From positions 21,204,001 through 21,268,000 of the forward strand of contig NC_135242.1 of the NCBI RefSeq assembly GCF_947623445.1: 64,000 bases of DNA, given 5' to 3'. Of this stretch, positions 1 to 11,500 are shown in pieces; positions within the stretch are counted from its first letter, which is position 1; each line of letters begins with the position of its first letter. This DNA is from Clavelina lepadiformis (Eukaryota; Chordata; Ascidiacea; Aplousobranchia; Clavelinidae). The translations under genes were made by a program, and so were the position numbers. The notes below the pieces were generated by a model that worked only from the letters and a program-made list of their open reading frames with translations, made no database searches and had not been told where the DNA came from.

Positions 1-121
1 CAACGAAAGAGTCACTTGCGGATAACTACAAACACTAACGAGCCGCAAAATCAGTAGTGTCAATACAAATATAGTAAACAATGCATCGATAATGAACAAT
101 ATTGGATATTACTATTCAGCT

Positions 122-477
122 AGAGCAGCCACTAAAAACATGTCGGTGAGCCGCAGTTTGCCCATCTTTGTTAAAGACTATACTTGCTAGCATTAGATGT
201 CATCGTTTTCGTTTTGCAGTGTATTTAAGTAGACTAAACTGAGCTAAAGCTTACTGTCTTAGCAATGAAATTGCGTTGACTTACTGTTAACTAACTCTTC
301 GGATTCTATGTCTACTGTTACGTCATAAACGAAATGCTGGCCAAAATAAAGAAAAGAAAAAGTGAGAAACGTTCATAAACGGTACTCTTGGTAGCCTTTA
401 CAATTTTTTGGAATTTTACAATTCGACTAGAAGAGCCACAAAAAACATGCCAGGGAGCCGCAGTTTGCCCACCACTG
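122..477. repeat. Two diverged copies of a hAT-like terminal sequence
   Basis: A stretch of about 45 bp occurs twice in the same orientation, at about 122-166 and 431-477. Both copies contain AGCCGCAGTTTGCCCA, and both are followed by GACTATAC within a few to about 15 bases. The reverse complement of the second copy begins CAGTGGTGGGCAAACTGCGG, the form of many hAT terminal inverted repeats. No partner end or clear 8-bp duplication was found, so these are probably solo or truncated ends. Confidence 0.4.
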
Positions 478-1599
478 GACTATACCCAGACACATTTGCT
501 ATCATAGAATTAGTGTGAGAAAGAATGCACTAGACTCGCAAACATACATTACAAACTTTATCATGCACACACCGATTAATAAAAACAAATAAGGCAAGTT
601 TGTCGGTTTCATCACTAATTCATAATAAATCAACAAAGAACCAAGGCATCAGAGCATGTTGTCATGTCAAAATCATAGCCTTTGGACACAGGAATTTTCA
701 GGAAAAACTACCGTACTTCATTACTAAAGTCAAACAGCCCAGCATGGCTCATGTGACTTGATCTGTCAATACTGGTCTGATGGTAAGCAGCTGCTAGGCT
801 GATGAGCTGGGTTTTGAGATTTTCACAGCATCCGATAAATCAGATTGAAAAATATTACATAAACGAGGAGTTGCATTGTGCAATGGCAGAAACACAAACT
901 TTGGTCGAATCCGAATCCGGCCGAAATCTTGGTGTGCACCAATCTTAACATTTTAGCTAATTTTGGATTTTTTAAACTGCTAAGCAAGAATACTGACAAG
1001 GTCTGTGATTGGATAATTGAAAAGAAGCTTATAGCCTACCAAACTGCCAAAGGTATGATAGCAATGAAGTACTAACTGGTACTAGCATAGCCATAGGCAG
1101 CTCACCATAGCCTAGTACAAGCACTTCTGTTGTGAGCCTGATATCCGTACACTTGTCAAAGCGACTAGGCCTATTGCGCGACAGCTAAATTTCACTTCAA
1201 CTCGAAACTGCTAACATAGCAAATACAAGCTAAAGCTATAGGCCTACTAATAGGCTAGTAACAGTAGCCCAGCTTTCAAGTCATGAATTCAGGAGATTTG
1301 TAAAATATGAATCAAAATCATGGACAGGGTTCAAGACAGAACATAGAAATCAAAGAGAATAAGTAGATGTCGATAGATTTATTATAAATGGTTTACTCAA
1401 TGCCTTTGGCAATGCAAAAAGATCTTTAAGCAATTTTTGTAATTGGGGCAATAACTGCACAAACCGAAAGGTGTCAGATGAAACGTATTGTTGAAGTAAT
1501 ACTCTTGAGCAAGGTTTGAACTACAATTAATCATGTCCAGTTGCTCTCACGAACAGTTCCAAGTTACCGAAATATACCGCTTTTTCTAGTTTCATAAAT

Positions 1600-2175
1600 T
1601 ACGTCATGACTCACGACATTTTTTTGAAAAGGTTCGAGAGCACCCTTAGGCAGTTGAACCGTAGTGGAAAACGGTTCAATTTCGGTTCAAAATTTTATTT
1701 TACCGGTCCTACTCCGGTTCAAGTTCGCATCGGCCGCACATATTTATTCCGTTCCGGGTTAAGGTTTAGCAAGCTTGTTAATACAGTATACGGTTCGCTC
1801 CGGGTTTGAATGACAATATCTAGCTAACCATTTTTTAAATTTCTTTAACTACACTGCCCAAGTAGCAATTTGTTAGCTCAAGGAATTTCATCATGAGTGG
1901 GTATTTCTTAGTTTAGGGTTTCTACGTTTTGAAATAAGCAAAGAAAACACGTTTTCTATAACTCTTGAATGAAATTATTGTACTGAAAACGAGGTTAGGC
2001 TACATTTGAGAAAAGTTCGACTCCGGTTCGAGTTTTTTCTCTTAGTCTTCAATGGTTCAGGTTCGGTTTCGGTTCAGACAAATTGATTTTATTGGGCTCT
2101 GTTTCCGATTCGGTTTTCAAATTACATCCGCTCAAGCCGGTTTAAAGGTTCAGTTTCGTTTCGACACCCTGCTCT
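1600..2175. repeat. Degenerate GGTTC/GGTTCGG-rich tract, possible DNA-transposon relic
   Basis: The pentamer GGTTC and its relatives (CGGTTCAA, CGGTTCGAG, GGTTCGGTTTCGG) recur many times in two clusters, about 1630-1800 and 2015-2165. The right edge ends in TTTCGACACCCTG, whose reverse complement CAGGGTGTCGAAA resembles a hAT-type end. No matching left end was found. Short open frames here follow the repeat and are not treated as genes. Confidence 0.4.
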
Positions 2176-2579
2176 CTGGATACTTAACAGTTACATGCAA
2201 CTACTATATTTCAAAATAGACTGGAAATTAAGCTAAAATAAACTCCAATGATTTAAACATTAATCGGTTAGGTAGCAGCCAAGGTGGCCTTTTATAGGCC
2301 ATGCGAACCATGCAACTGCGTTTGGCCCCGCACTTTTTGGGGTCCCGCGTTGCTTAGCACCAAAACAAAAATGACAACTTAGCTTTTATTTAATGCAAAT
2401 CACAGTGTTATTTCTCAATCAGTTCTCGAAAGAGATTAATGAAAATATATCATAAAGCGAAGCTTGGATGAGATCTGATTTGCACATAGTAGATATGGTT
2501 TACTTTCTTCCTCTTATTATTATTATTACAAAAAGTTATGTAAAATCGCCAAGGGGCTCCACCACCAATTCTTGCATTG

Positions 2580-2740
2580 GGCCTAGCGCTTGCCAAGGCC
2601 GGCCATAGTAGCAGTGGTTAGAGCGCTGGGCGCAATAATGCGGGCTGGGTTCGATACTCGCGGTGACCAGTGTCTCTATGCAATACACTAGGGAAGCTTG
2701 CTTCTGTTCATTAGTCTTGTAGAGCAGCTCCAAATTCGGG
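2580..2740 (+). repeat. tRNA-derived SINE head
   Basis: A box-A-like segment (TAGTAGCAGTGGTTAGAGCG, from 2606) and a box-B-like segment (GGGTTCGATACTC, about 2647-2659) have tRNA-like spacing. They are followed by unrelated sequence containing TGACCAGTGTCTCTA. This is the arrangement of a tRNA-derived SINE rather than a functional tRNA, because the acceptor ends do not pair convincingly. A short ATT-repeat tract lies just upstream, at about 2513-2527. Confidence 0.5.
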
Positions 2741-2781
2741 TGATGCGATATAAAAATGAAACAAAGTATGTCCATCTATCG

Positions 2782-3098
2782 CAGGGGTGGGCAACATACG
2801 GCCCGCGGGCCGGATCCGGCCGGCGACGGGATTTTGAGCGGCCCGCAGACAGTTTCCGGTCTTACATTCTGCCGCAATCCCTGTATTGCGTCACTGAATG
2901 AGTCCAAGTTTGCCAACCTGAGAAAGATGGCCATAAATCTACTTGTTCTGTTCGGGTCTACATACATTTATGAGCAAACATTTTCGACCATGAACATTAA
3001 TAAGACAAAGCTGCGTTCCAATCTATTCAGGAATCCGGCCCGCCAAGTACTTCATTTTCTCATATCAGGCCCGCCGACGGAAGAAGTTGCCCGCCCCA
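2782..3098 (+). mobile_element. Internally deleted hAT element with transposase C-terminal fragment
   Basis: The left end CAGGGGTGGGCAACATACGG and the right end TTGCCCGCCCCA form an imperfect terminal inverted repeat. The flanks are ATCTATCG (2774-2781) and TTCTATCG (3099-3106), an 8-bp duplication with one mismatch, as hAT insertions make. An open frame across about 2900-3035 reads NLRKMAINLLVLFGSTYIYE followed by QTFSTMN, the conserved core of the hAT C-terminal dimerisation domain. The rest of the transposase is missing, so this is a non-autonomous relic. Confidence 0.75.
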
Positions 3099-3133
3099 TT
3101 CTATCGGAACTGGCACAAAAACAAGTTCGGTAA

Positions 3134-5300
3134 TCGAGAGGTGAGAAACCGTTGCTGGGTTTATGTCATGGAAAAACGTCCCTCGATTCGAGGATAAAGA
3201 GTATGACACCATACCGGTTGGTATGGGGATGTCACCACCACCCTTAAAAACTCCAGATACCTTTTCAGCTCATCTTCTAAATATAACGACAAGTGACTTA
3301 GTTATGATTTGATCCGCGATTAAATTAATCTGATGTTTTGCAAATCGTACCTTATTCCTTTGACTAACAGTCGTATGACGAATTATTTTTCTTTAACAGA
3401 AACGTATTTCACAGAAATTAGGTCAGATTGTTTTATAAGGTTTGGGCTACATTGTAAGACGTTAAAAATAATTTATTCGCCCTTGTTTGCAAGCCACGTC
3501 TTGTATTGGAAGAAATATGGCAATCCTCTTCAGTAAGTGACGCTTTTTTGGCCCAGTAAGGCAAAGTTATAAGCCTAAGACATTTCAGTTGGACTTGGCT
3601 GAAGTCTAGCACTGCTATACTTCGAATTAGGACTACGTATTGTTATTATCTTCGGTATTACTTACTACTCTGAACTGTTTCTGAAAACAACAATGCGGAT
3701 ACCAGTTAAAAGATTTCTATTTCGGGTTACTGACATGAGCACGATACGTCACGACATACAACCCTGAGCAAAAAGCGACACCAAAATAATGTACAAAACT
3801 GAATTACCGAGGTAGATCAAGTGATTGGATATACCTGTCAGAAAGCGATTAAGTCGAAACTATGTTGCCTACGGTAAATGCTGCTTGACGAGGATGGATT
3901 ACTTGGAAATGTAGATGTTTGGTAAAATTCGTTCAAAATGAGGTCGCACCGTTTGCTACAATTGACGGTGGCAAGTTATTGAGCTTGTACATGTATGTTG
4001 CTAAATCTGCAGGTATTTCTACAAGGTACCCAAGCCCTTTACAAGATCATAACAAAATACACGCCTTTAATAATAAACGTCCCGTCAAAATTACAAAATT
4101 GATATTTCTGTAAAACAAAATTGGACTTCAACGACACTTTTCAAAAAACCTTCGAGACAAATCAGAGGCCAATATGGCCTGGGCTGTGTTCTAGTCTGGG
4201 AATTGCCCCAGCAGGAGTCGCGTTAAAAGCCTCCAGGTCCCATGCAAAAGTTAAGTGAAAATATGCTTGAAAATTGGTGAAATGTAATTTTTGACTCAAA
4301 ATTCAAGTCCTCAGTTTTGTAATTTTGTCAGAATTTCATTACGTTAGAGCAGGGAGCCCCATGCGAAATTTTTCGAGTAATTGCTCTTTTAGAATAATTT
4401 CGCTACAAAATTAAACAAACGAAGAATATAGAGTTTTTTGAAGGTTTGACGGAACCAAAAGGCACATTCATTTCTTACAAAGTCTTCCCGCAGTAAACTC
4501 GCGGAATTCCTAAACGCTGTTAAAAATAAATCATAACAAACTAGACAAATCCAATAAAATGAAGAAATCTCCCTGGAAAGGGATTGAAGATGGGGGGGGG
4601 GGCACTTTTTGGAACAGATTGAAGGGCCAGGTATTCACAATGACCATTACAATGAAATTTGAAGAAGCAAAAAATTGAAGAAACGCAAGAATATAAACAT
4701 CAAACATTAGCTGCAATACTCGTGCAGACACCCAACAGCTCACCTGACCGTCAGTAAAGCTGGCGTTAGTACGTTAAAGGCTGAGTTCAGTACAATTAGG
4801 TTAGAATGAAAACTTAGGTGTTAGGTTACGCAATCAAGTGTCATAGCGGTTGACAACGAATAATAAAATTGAGCGCAGAAAATCGAGTTTCCAATGAGGT
4901 AGAGAAAATATATTGTCTGTATAACAACTTTGACTTCCAAATACTAACACAAGAGTAAAAGATGGCGCATGGCCAAAACGAAATGTCTACAAATTACAAA
5001 ACTCGTAAAAAGTAAAACCCAAGTAAGGCCATGTAAGTGGGTTCGATTAACGGGGCGAGTGACAAAATCATGCTACGCTTTTTTGACCCCGGTTAAAAAG
5101 AAAAACGGTCGAATTTTGGTACCGTCCAAAGACGCGCAATTGGCGCTTTGAAATTCGTCGGTGAGCCTAAAGTGCCAAAGGGTTTCCAAGCTCAAATTGA
5201 CCACAGTCTGTCTGATGGAACTGCGGTCGCTGCCCACAACACACACGGTCGCACCTGCGAGTGTTTAAGTTAAGTTTAGACACAACAGCTCCAAATATTT
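3134..5300. other. Spacer with no recognisable gene
   Basis: Only short open frames of about 60-70 codons occur, with no supporting splice sites or recognisable domains. A run of nine or so G residues lies near 4593-4602. Nothing else is supported. Confidence 0.5.
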
Positions 5301-5320
5301 CATGAAACAAAAATTGTCCG

Positions 5321-5326
5321 TTTATT
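5321..5326 (-). terminator. Poly(A) signal of the GREB1-like gene
   Basis: AATAAA on the minus strand (TTTATT on plus), about 230 bases downstream of the proposed GREB1 stop codon. It is the nearest canonical hexamer in the right orientation. Confidence 0.5.
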
Positions 5327-5554
5327 ACCTTCAACAAAGCGAAATTTTTCTAAGAATTTGGAAATGATTTGAGGGTCGACGCAATAAAGCAAAAGACCTC
5401 CGTATTCTTTGTCAACGTTCTGTGTCCAACTTGGGCCGTGATCCGAACAACTGGTGAATTCCACCACCACCTATACAAAGGTCAGAGTTTGTGATCTTCT
5501 GAATTGGGAATTGTTGCTAATCCTACGCACACATATACACAACCGCATTTGTGT

Positions 5555-8500
5555 TTATACATCATCCAGTTTCCATTGACAAATTACCTCTGTCCCTAAT
5601 GATATGTAACAGTTTACGCAAAGCACTGGATGTGACGTGTCCATTTTTGCCTGGGGGAACACTGCACCTGCACTACTGGAAAAATGCTTTTCCAACAGAA
5701 GACAGGGATGGCAAGGCAACGGCTCGAAATCCGAGTCGGCCGCAACAACCAGACTTCTGACATGAGATTAACAGCAGTGAAATGGCAGAATATCGTTATG
5801 TTAAGTTTCCACAAGATACACATAGAATTGACAGATAAAGCAAAATACGTCCTATCAGACATAGATGGTCGTATCAAAGATGGACACAAAATGAGAGTTA
5901 TGCTAGTTTCTAACTTGTTGCATCACTCATTTTACATACGGGACGGTAAATTGATTGAATATGCGGTTGGAAACTGCAAAATTACCAGTAACTTACTGGT
6001 TTTCTTTGTCGAAGTCAAACATTTTCTGTGGCATGACCTTTGTCGATATGGCGATATTTTCAAACTGGCGAACGTTCAAAGATGCGGCAGCAACTCGAAT
6101 GGACCAGTCAATGTCCTCGTTGTTAAATCTGAAAGATTAGAAAATAAACATCAATTGCCATCAATTGCTGACCTTAACATTTTCTACCTTAAACATAAAT
6201 TACTGACTCGTTAGAAAAACTGCTGCAGAAAATTTACGGCATTGCATAAGTTATTGCATTGCAATCTTACCTGCTGTGATTGTAATAGATTCCTTTTGTC
6301 AGTTCAATGTTGATGAAAATGCAAGATTCCAGACAGGCATCTGACACATGGCTGCCTCGGTATAGTGACTGCAGTAACAAAAAAAGCATAAACCTACGCT
6401 ATCTTACCATTCTTCCAAGGTTGTATTAATCTGTTATGTTATACAGGTGTCTAAGAGTCATGTCTATCAGCACGGTTGTCTCACGAACTCGCAACTAACC
6501 TGATTGTCCACGAAGTTGGTCGTCATATTGGTGCCCCACGGACGGAATCCAAGCGCTGCAATGTCACCATTGACAGTGGTTTCAAAAGCATGCATGACCT
6601 GGTGCAACGACGACTCCTCCCATTCGCCCAGGTTGGTAGGCAATCTGTGTTGAAGCGAAATGCTTTGAAAATACAAATCAGGAAAACAAACGGAAAAGGA
6701 CCACAGCGCTTTTTAAGGTTGGGTTTTGGCAACCGCTAGGAAATTTTAAGAAACCGCGAATTTTCAAGACTAATTTGCTAATTTTCTGTTGTTGTAACAG
6801 ATGTATAAATTTTGAGAGACCGTTGGCGAAGAATCCTTTCGTTCCTTAAAACACAATAATAACACAGCGGCCCAGTAAGCTAAACACAATGCAACACCTA
6901 TCGTTTTTTTACGGTTACAAATCTATCGAGCACCACTTACCCATTCGCACAGTCAACTTGACGGCTTGACCACGAAACTACGTCATCGTCCATGAATAAG
7001 ACAAACGGCCAAACAGCATCATCTCCAGCTGAGTTTTTGGATCCCAACTCATACATATGTTGCATGAGGGCCTGAGCGGTAAATTTCATAGCACCTAAAC
7101 ACGGAAAACGAACCGACATGAAAAGATGACACGAAACCATATCAGGCACAGACTAGCCTAGAAGAGTTGCTGGTTTCACTGCTGTGGATTGTGGTCTGTT
7201 GAGCTGTCTACAAGACGAAATGAATGGAAGATTTACCCATTCCTAAGTGATCAAATTCAGCCGGTAGTACCACGAGTATCTGTTTGGCAAGCACGGGGGT
7301 GTATTGCTTGGCATCACAAGCTTTGACGATGATCAAATGAAGATGCTCTTCCTCTTCTCCTGATGAGTTGCTCATGGTGCGACTGATGTTGAACAAGCCT
7401 TCCTCTATCCCGTGTACCACAAAGCTAATGATGGGTGTCTTTATTCCGTTGTGTTTCTGCATTCATAAACACCACTTGCGTAAGAAATGTAAAATCTTTG
7501 ATTCAACCAAAGCATACAGCCAGAGCCAGATTTTTTACACCTAATACCTTCGATTTCATGAGAAAAGAATTTAAGACCGTGCTACCATCTCCGTTTCTTG
7601 ACAGCACACAGTGGTTTAAACTCCTTCTCGGTACAACGATTCGAAGATTTATCTCCTTTTTAAATTCGACACTGTCCGGTGTGAACTTCATCGTGTATTC
7701 AAAATGGGCGGGAGATACCTGCGCGGTGGGAACCAAGAAAGGAATCAAAACACATGAAGAAAAAATTTAGTGGGTGTATTGTATTAACTAAAGTAGATCT
7801 CGAAACTTGCGAACTCTGCAAATTACTGATCCTATTGACGTTCAACCGCTTATATTACAAATTGGATGATATTTCTTCGCTGAATAAAAAGCGGTAAATC
7901 ATCATAAAAATTTGCAGCCTTCAAACCGTCAGTATGAATACATGGTAAATAAAAGAAATACGAACAATACAGAATTTTTGTGAGCATACATGTTCTGTTT
8001 CTACGTTCAGTGCCTAGCAGTCAACAATGCAACCATAACTCGTCTGACACTATCTAAAATCCGCTAGCTCAGTGATTCTCAAACTTTTTTCGTTGCGACC
8101 CCTTTGGAAAAGTTTGCTGGACTTGCGACTCACCAGCGGTAAGAATCTAATAAAGTCGCGTATTATCAAAGTTGTATTTATTGATACAAAAAAAAAGAAA
8201 TATGAATAAAAAAGAATGCCATTTAATGTGATGTTTGGGCTTGCTTGTTTGCTTTCGCAAAGTTTATCGAATCTTGGGAGAATTCGAATTCATGTGCCAG
8301 GAGATAGTAAATTATTGTGCGACGAAATTATGTATTGTTATGAGCTGATATAAGGTTAGCTACGAAACAGAATTATTCTTGGAAAATTAAAACGACGCAC
8401 CAGGGCGTCGCGACGCACAGTTTGAGAACCATTGCGCTAAACAATAAACATACAATAAGTTAATAACTACTTTTACTAAAATAAATGCAACTTTATACCT

Positions 8501-11500
8501 CTACCACTTCCCCATAGTTTGCGCTGGCTTTTACCGGCTGGATCTTTAGCACGTGAGCAGTGGAACATAATTTCGTGGTGGATTTGCGCTGCGGCCTTTG
8601 CGAATCTATGCAAGATAAAATAAGAAGATGATTACCGAGCTGCTTTTAGCTGAGGTATCATACTTATCACTGGTCCTACCTGTACGACAAATATACTCTT
8701 TAAGGTTGTGGGCAGGCATGGAATTGCAAATTTGACTGAGACCTCTGCTTAAAGAGTTTGCAATAAAGATATGAAAGGATTCGTCTTTGACCTGAAAAAC
8801 AACTCCGTGTTATTCAGGAATAAATTTGGGAAGTATTTATGACCGGACTTCCTGCATTCGCATCTTAAAACCCACCAACACATTGTCGTCCAGATCGTCA
8901 AAAACTTCTACTTCAATCATCTTCATAAGTGTGCTGGAAACCAAACAAAAAACAAATCAAACCCCGGTATGGAATGCAAACATAAACGCTGAGATATGCC
9001 TCAGGTGTCGCATGTTGTTACCTATGAAAAAGTGTACATTTCCATGCATATCCCACCTGTAAAGATCCTGTAGAAAAAGGCAACATATCTGCCCCGGGCG
9101 AGCCGGTGGAGGGGTAACAAGAAGAATTCTGTTAGAATGAGTTGTTTTTTGCTGATTGTTGTAATCGGGATGAGTTTCTTTAGGAATTGTCCAAGTTCTT
9201 GGAACATGTAAAAAACCAAGGTCGTTTTTTATTTCAAGTTGCAGCGGTACGCATCTCGCTAATTCGTCATTATGAATTCGGCAATCGAACTCGGGTATTT
9301 CGCAAATGGATAGAACTAGAACGATAACCCGAAACGCTGAATTCTCAGAAAATGGCTCAGGAAATTGGCACCAAAGATTTTGGGAGTGTGTGAACGCTAA
9401 AAAGGAATTTCATAATACTATCGTACTCCCTTTTATTTTCATATTCGAAGCATATGTTAATACGTTAATTTAGTGCCGTGCTGAGTTCTATAATATCAAA
9501 CTGGCCAGTTGTCTACGACTTGTCCTAAACAAAGAACTTCTGAGCGTTATTACCGCGTGTTGGCTTGGGCACTGGCAAGGCGCCACGGCCGTTTATTAAT
9601 GCGGCAGGTAAATAAAACGGAGTCAGATATTAGCCTATACGCCACCATAGATTGATAGTAAAAAGTAAACATTTTCATCAGGAACATGTGGTTTCAAGTT
9701 CATGCTCTGCACCATATAGTTGCACATTTCGTCTCTAAATTTCGTGCACCTACAGTAGAAGTTTTAATAGTATTTGTACCTGTAATAGTTTGCTAATGTG
9801 TCACAAGATGCTTGTTCGGCCAAGGGTGGAAAAAGGGGCTCTTTCCATGTGCAAGCGCTAGACGGTGGAAGGTTGTGGAAGTTAGTCTTACCCTGTTCGA
9901 AAGATAGTCGTAGCATTACGAAGTAAACGAGCGTTGAAATTAGAGACTTGTATGATGTGGAAATGGAGAATAACTTGAGAAAAAATTTGCCACAAACCGG
10001 TGTAGTGCTGTTGATAATGTCATAAACTTCTTTTGGCAAAATAGCAACCGGAGCGTAATGATCAGCTTTGTCGTCAGATTCACAAGATTTTCCTGCCAGT
10101 GACGTAATCATTTAATAAACATTGAGACCAAATGAAAAATAAACCAGGACCAACAACAAACATTGACAATCTTGAGACAAACGATCTGATTAAAAGTGAA
10201 CCTTTTTCAGAAGGTGCTAAATCCGCCTCCCTCATCGCAAGACTGATAAAGTCAAAGGATGCATTCTGATCCTTGCTCGACCTAAGAAGAATGTGATGCA
10301 GGGTTCAGTTTGTTTTAGAATAAAATCGAACAACGAAAACGGCAAAAATAACCTACTTTGGACTTGAATAATGTGACTGTTTCCCTAAACGTGGCCACGG
10401 TTCCTGTCCGATATTTCCAAGCGAGTTTGATTCATCTGCGTCACATAAACAAATATATAAAAATGACCACGACTTAACATACCGATTCCACACTTAATCA
10501 TGAGCGGCATTAAAGGCGCCGTGTCACCTTCAGATTCTACTACACGCAAGGCGTCATAGTCATCAGATGGCTGGGTGGTGCGAGCGCGCGAAACTGGCTT
10601 CATGGAAACGTCAGAACAACACAGCGTAGCAGCAAGGGACATTTCCTGCTCTATCTTTTCACGGTAAAGAGGGCCGCTTTCACCAAAAGCCAATCGCATG
10701 TCAATATACTGCAATGTCCTGATGCAAAACACGAGAGGAACCTTAAACAATCTAGTAAGCGCAACTGCGACCGATTAAGAATGTGCTTTTTTTACACTTA
10801 ATAAAATTCTGAGGCTACGCACTTGGGCATCGGTTGAGAGAAAACAACATTTCCTTCGTACACAACGATGCAAGGTATACCGGCAAGGTCGCGCAAGGAC
10901 GAAGGACACCAATCTGTGCTCTCGTTTCGCCGTTCCTGCGTGATTAAATTTAAGCCTTGAGTAATTATGTTCGGTGCTGGTTATTTATTGTTGAAATAAA
11001 TGCGCCTCATGAAATCTGCTGCGTACCTGTAGTGTTTGGAGAAAGTGGGTTGACAACGCGATTGGTCTATCGGTGTCGTTGTGTAGAAGGATCTAGGAAA
11101 AAATCAAAAAAATGTGATTAAAACTTTAATCATTTCAAAATTTGGTGCAAGAGCGATCCTAAGCTCTCAGAAATTTTCCAAAATAAATGGAGATCTTGTT
11201 TACAACAGCACATTTCATAGAAACAGACAAACATATACATCGGTAAAACAAGACGACAAACAAGGCGAAACATGTCAGTCAGCGGTACATTAGCACGACG
11301 GTTATTACATCTGATAAAACAACGCATGTCTCACTTCAAATGAGTTGTCCAAATTGAGTCTGTCTCTCATTTCCTTTATCATGTCATAAAATCTAGCGGC
11401 AAGAATGGACGAAGCTACTCGGACTATAACGACTGAGCCGAGCCGCGTCCTGCAAGAAGCTAGCAAGTCCTGGAATTAATAAAACCCATGAAATTTGATC

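Noticed and set aside
2606-2670. Functional tRNA gene
   Set aside because: Box A and B are present, but the acceptor stem does not pair and the sequence continues into a SINE body.
5684-6214. 176-codon plus-strand open frame with an ATG
   Set aside because: It runs antisense across the last two GREB1 exons and their intron. The minus-strand exons have matching splice phases and family sequence, so the plus frame is a shadow.
7435-7770. 111-codon plus-strand open frame
   Set aside because: It lies opposite GREB1 exons 32-33, which join in frame; no independent domain.
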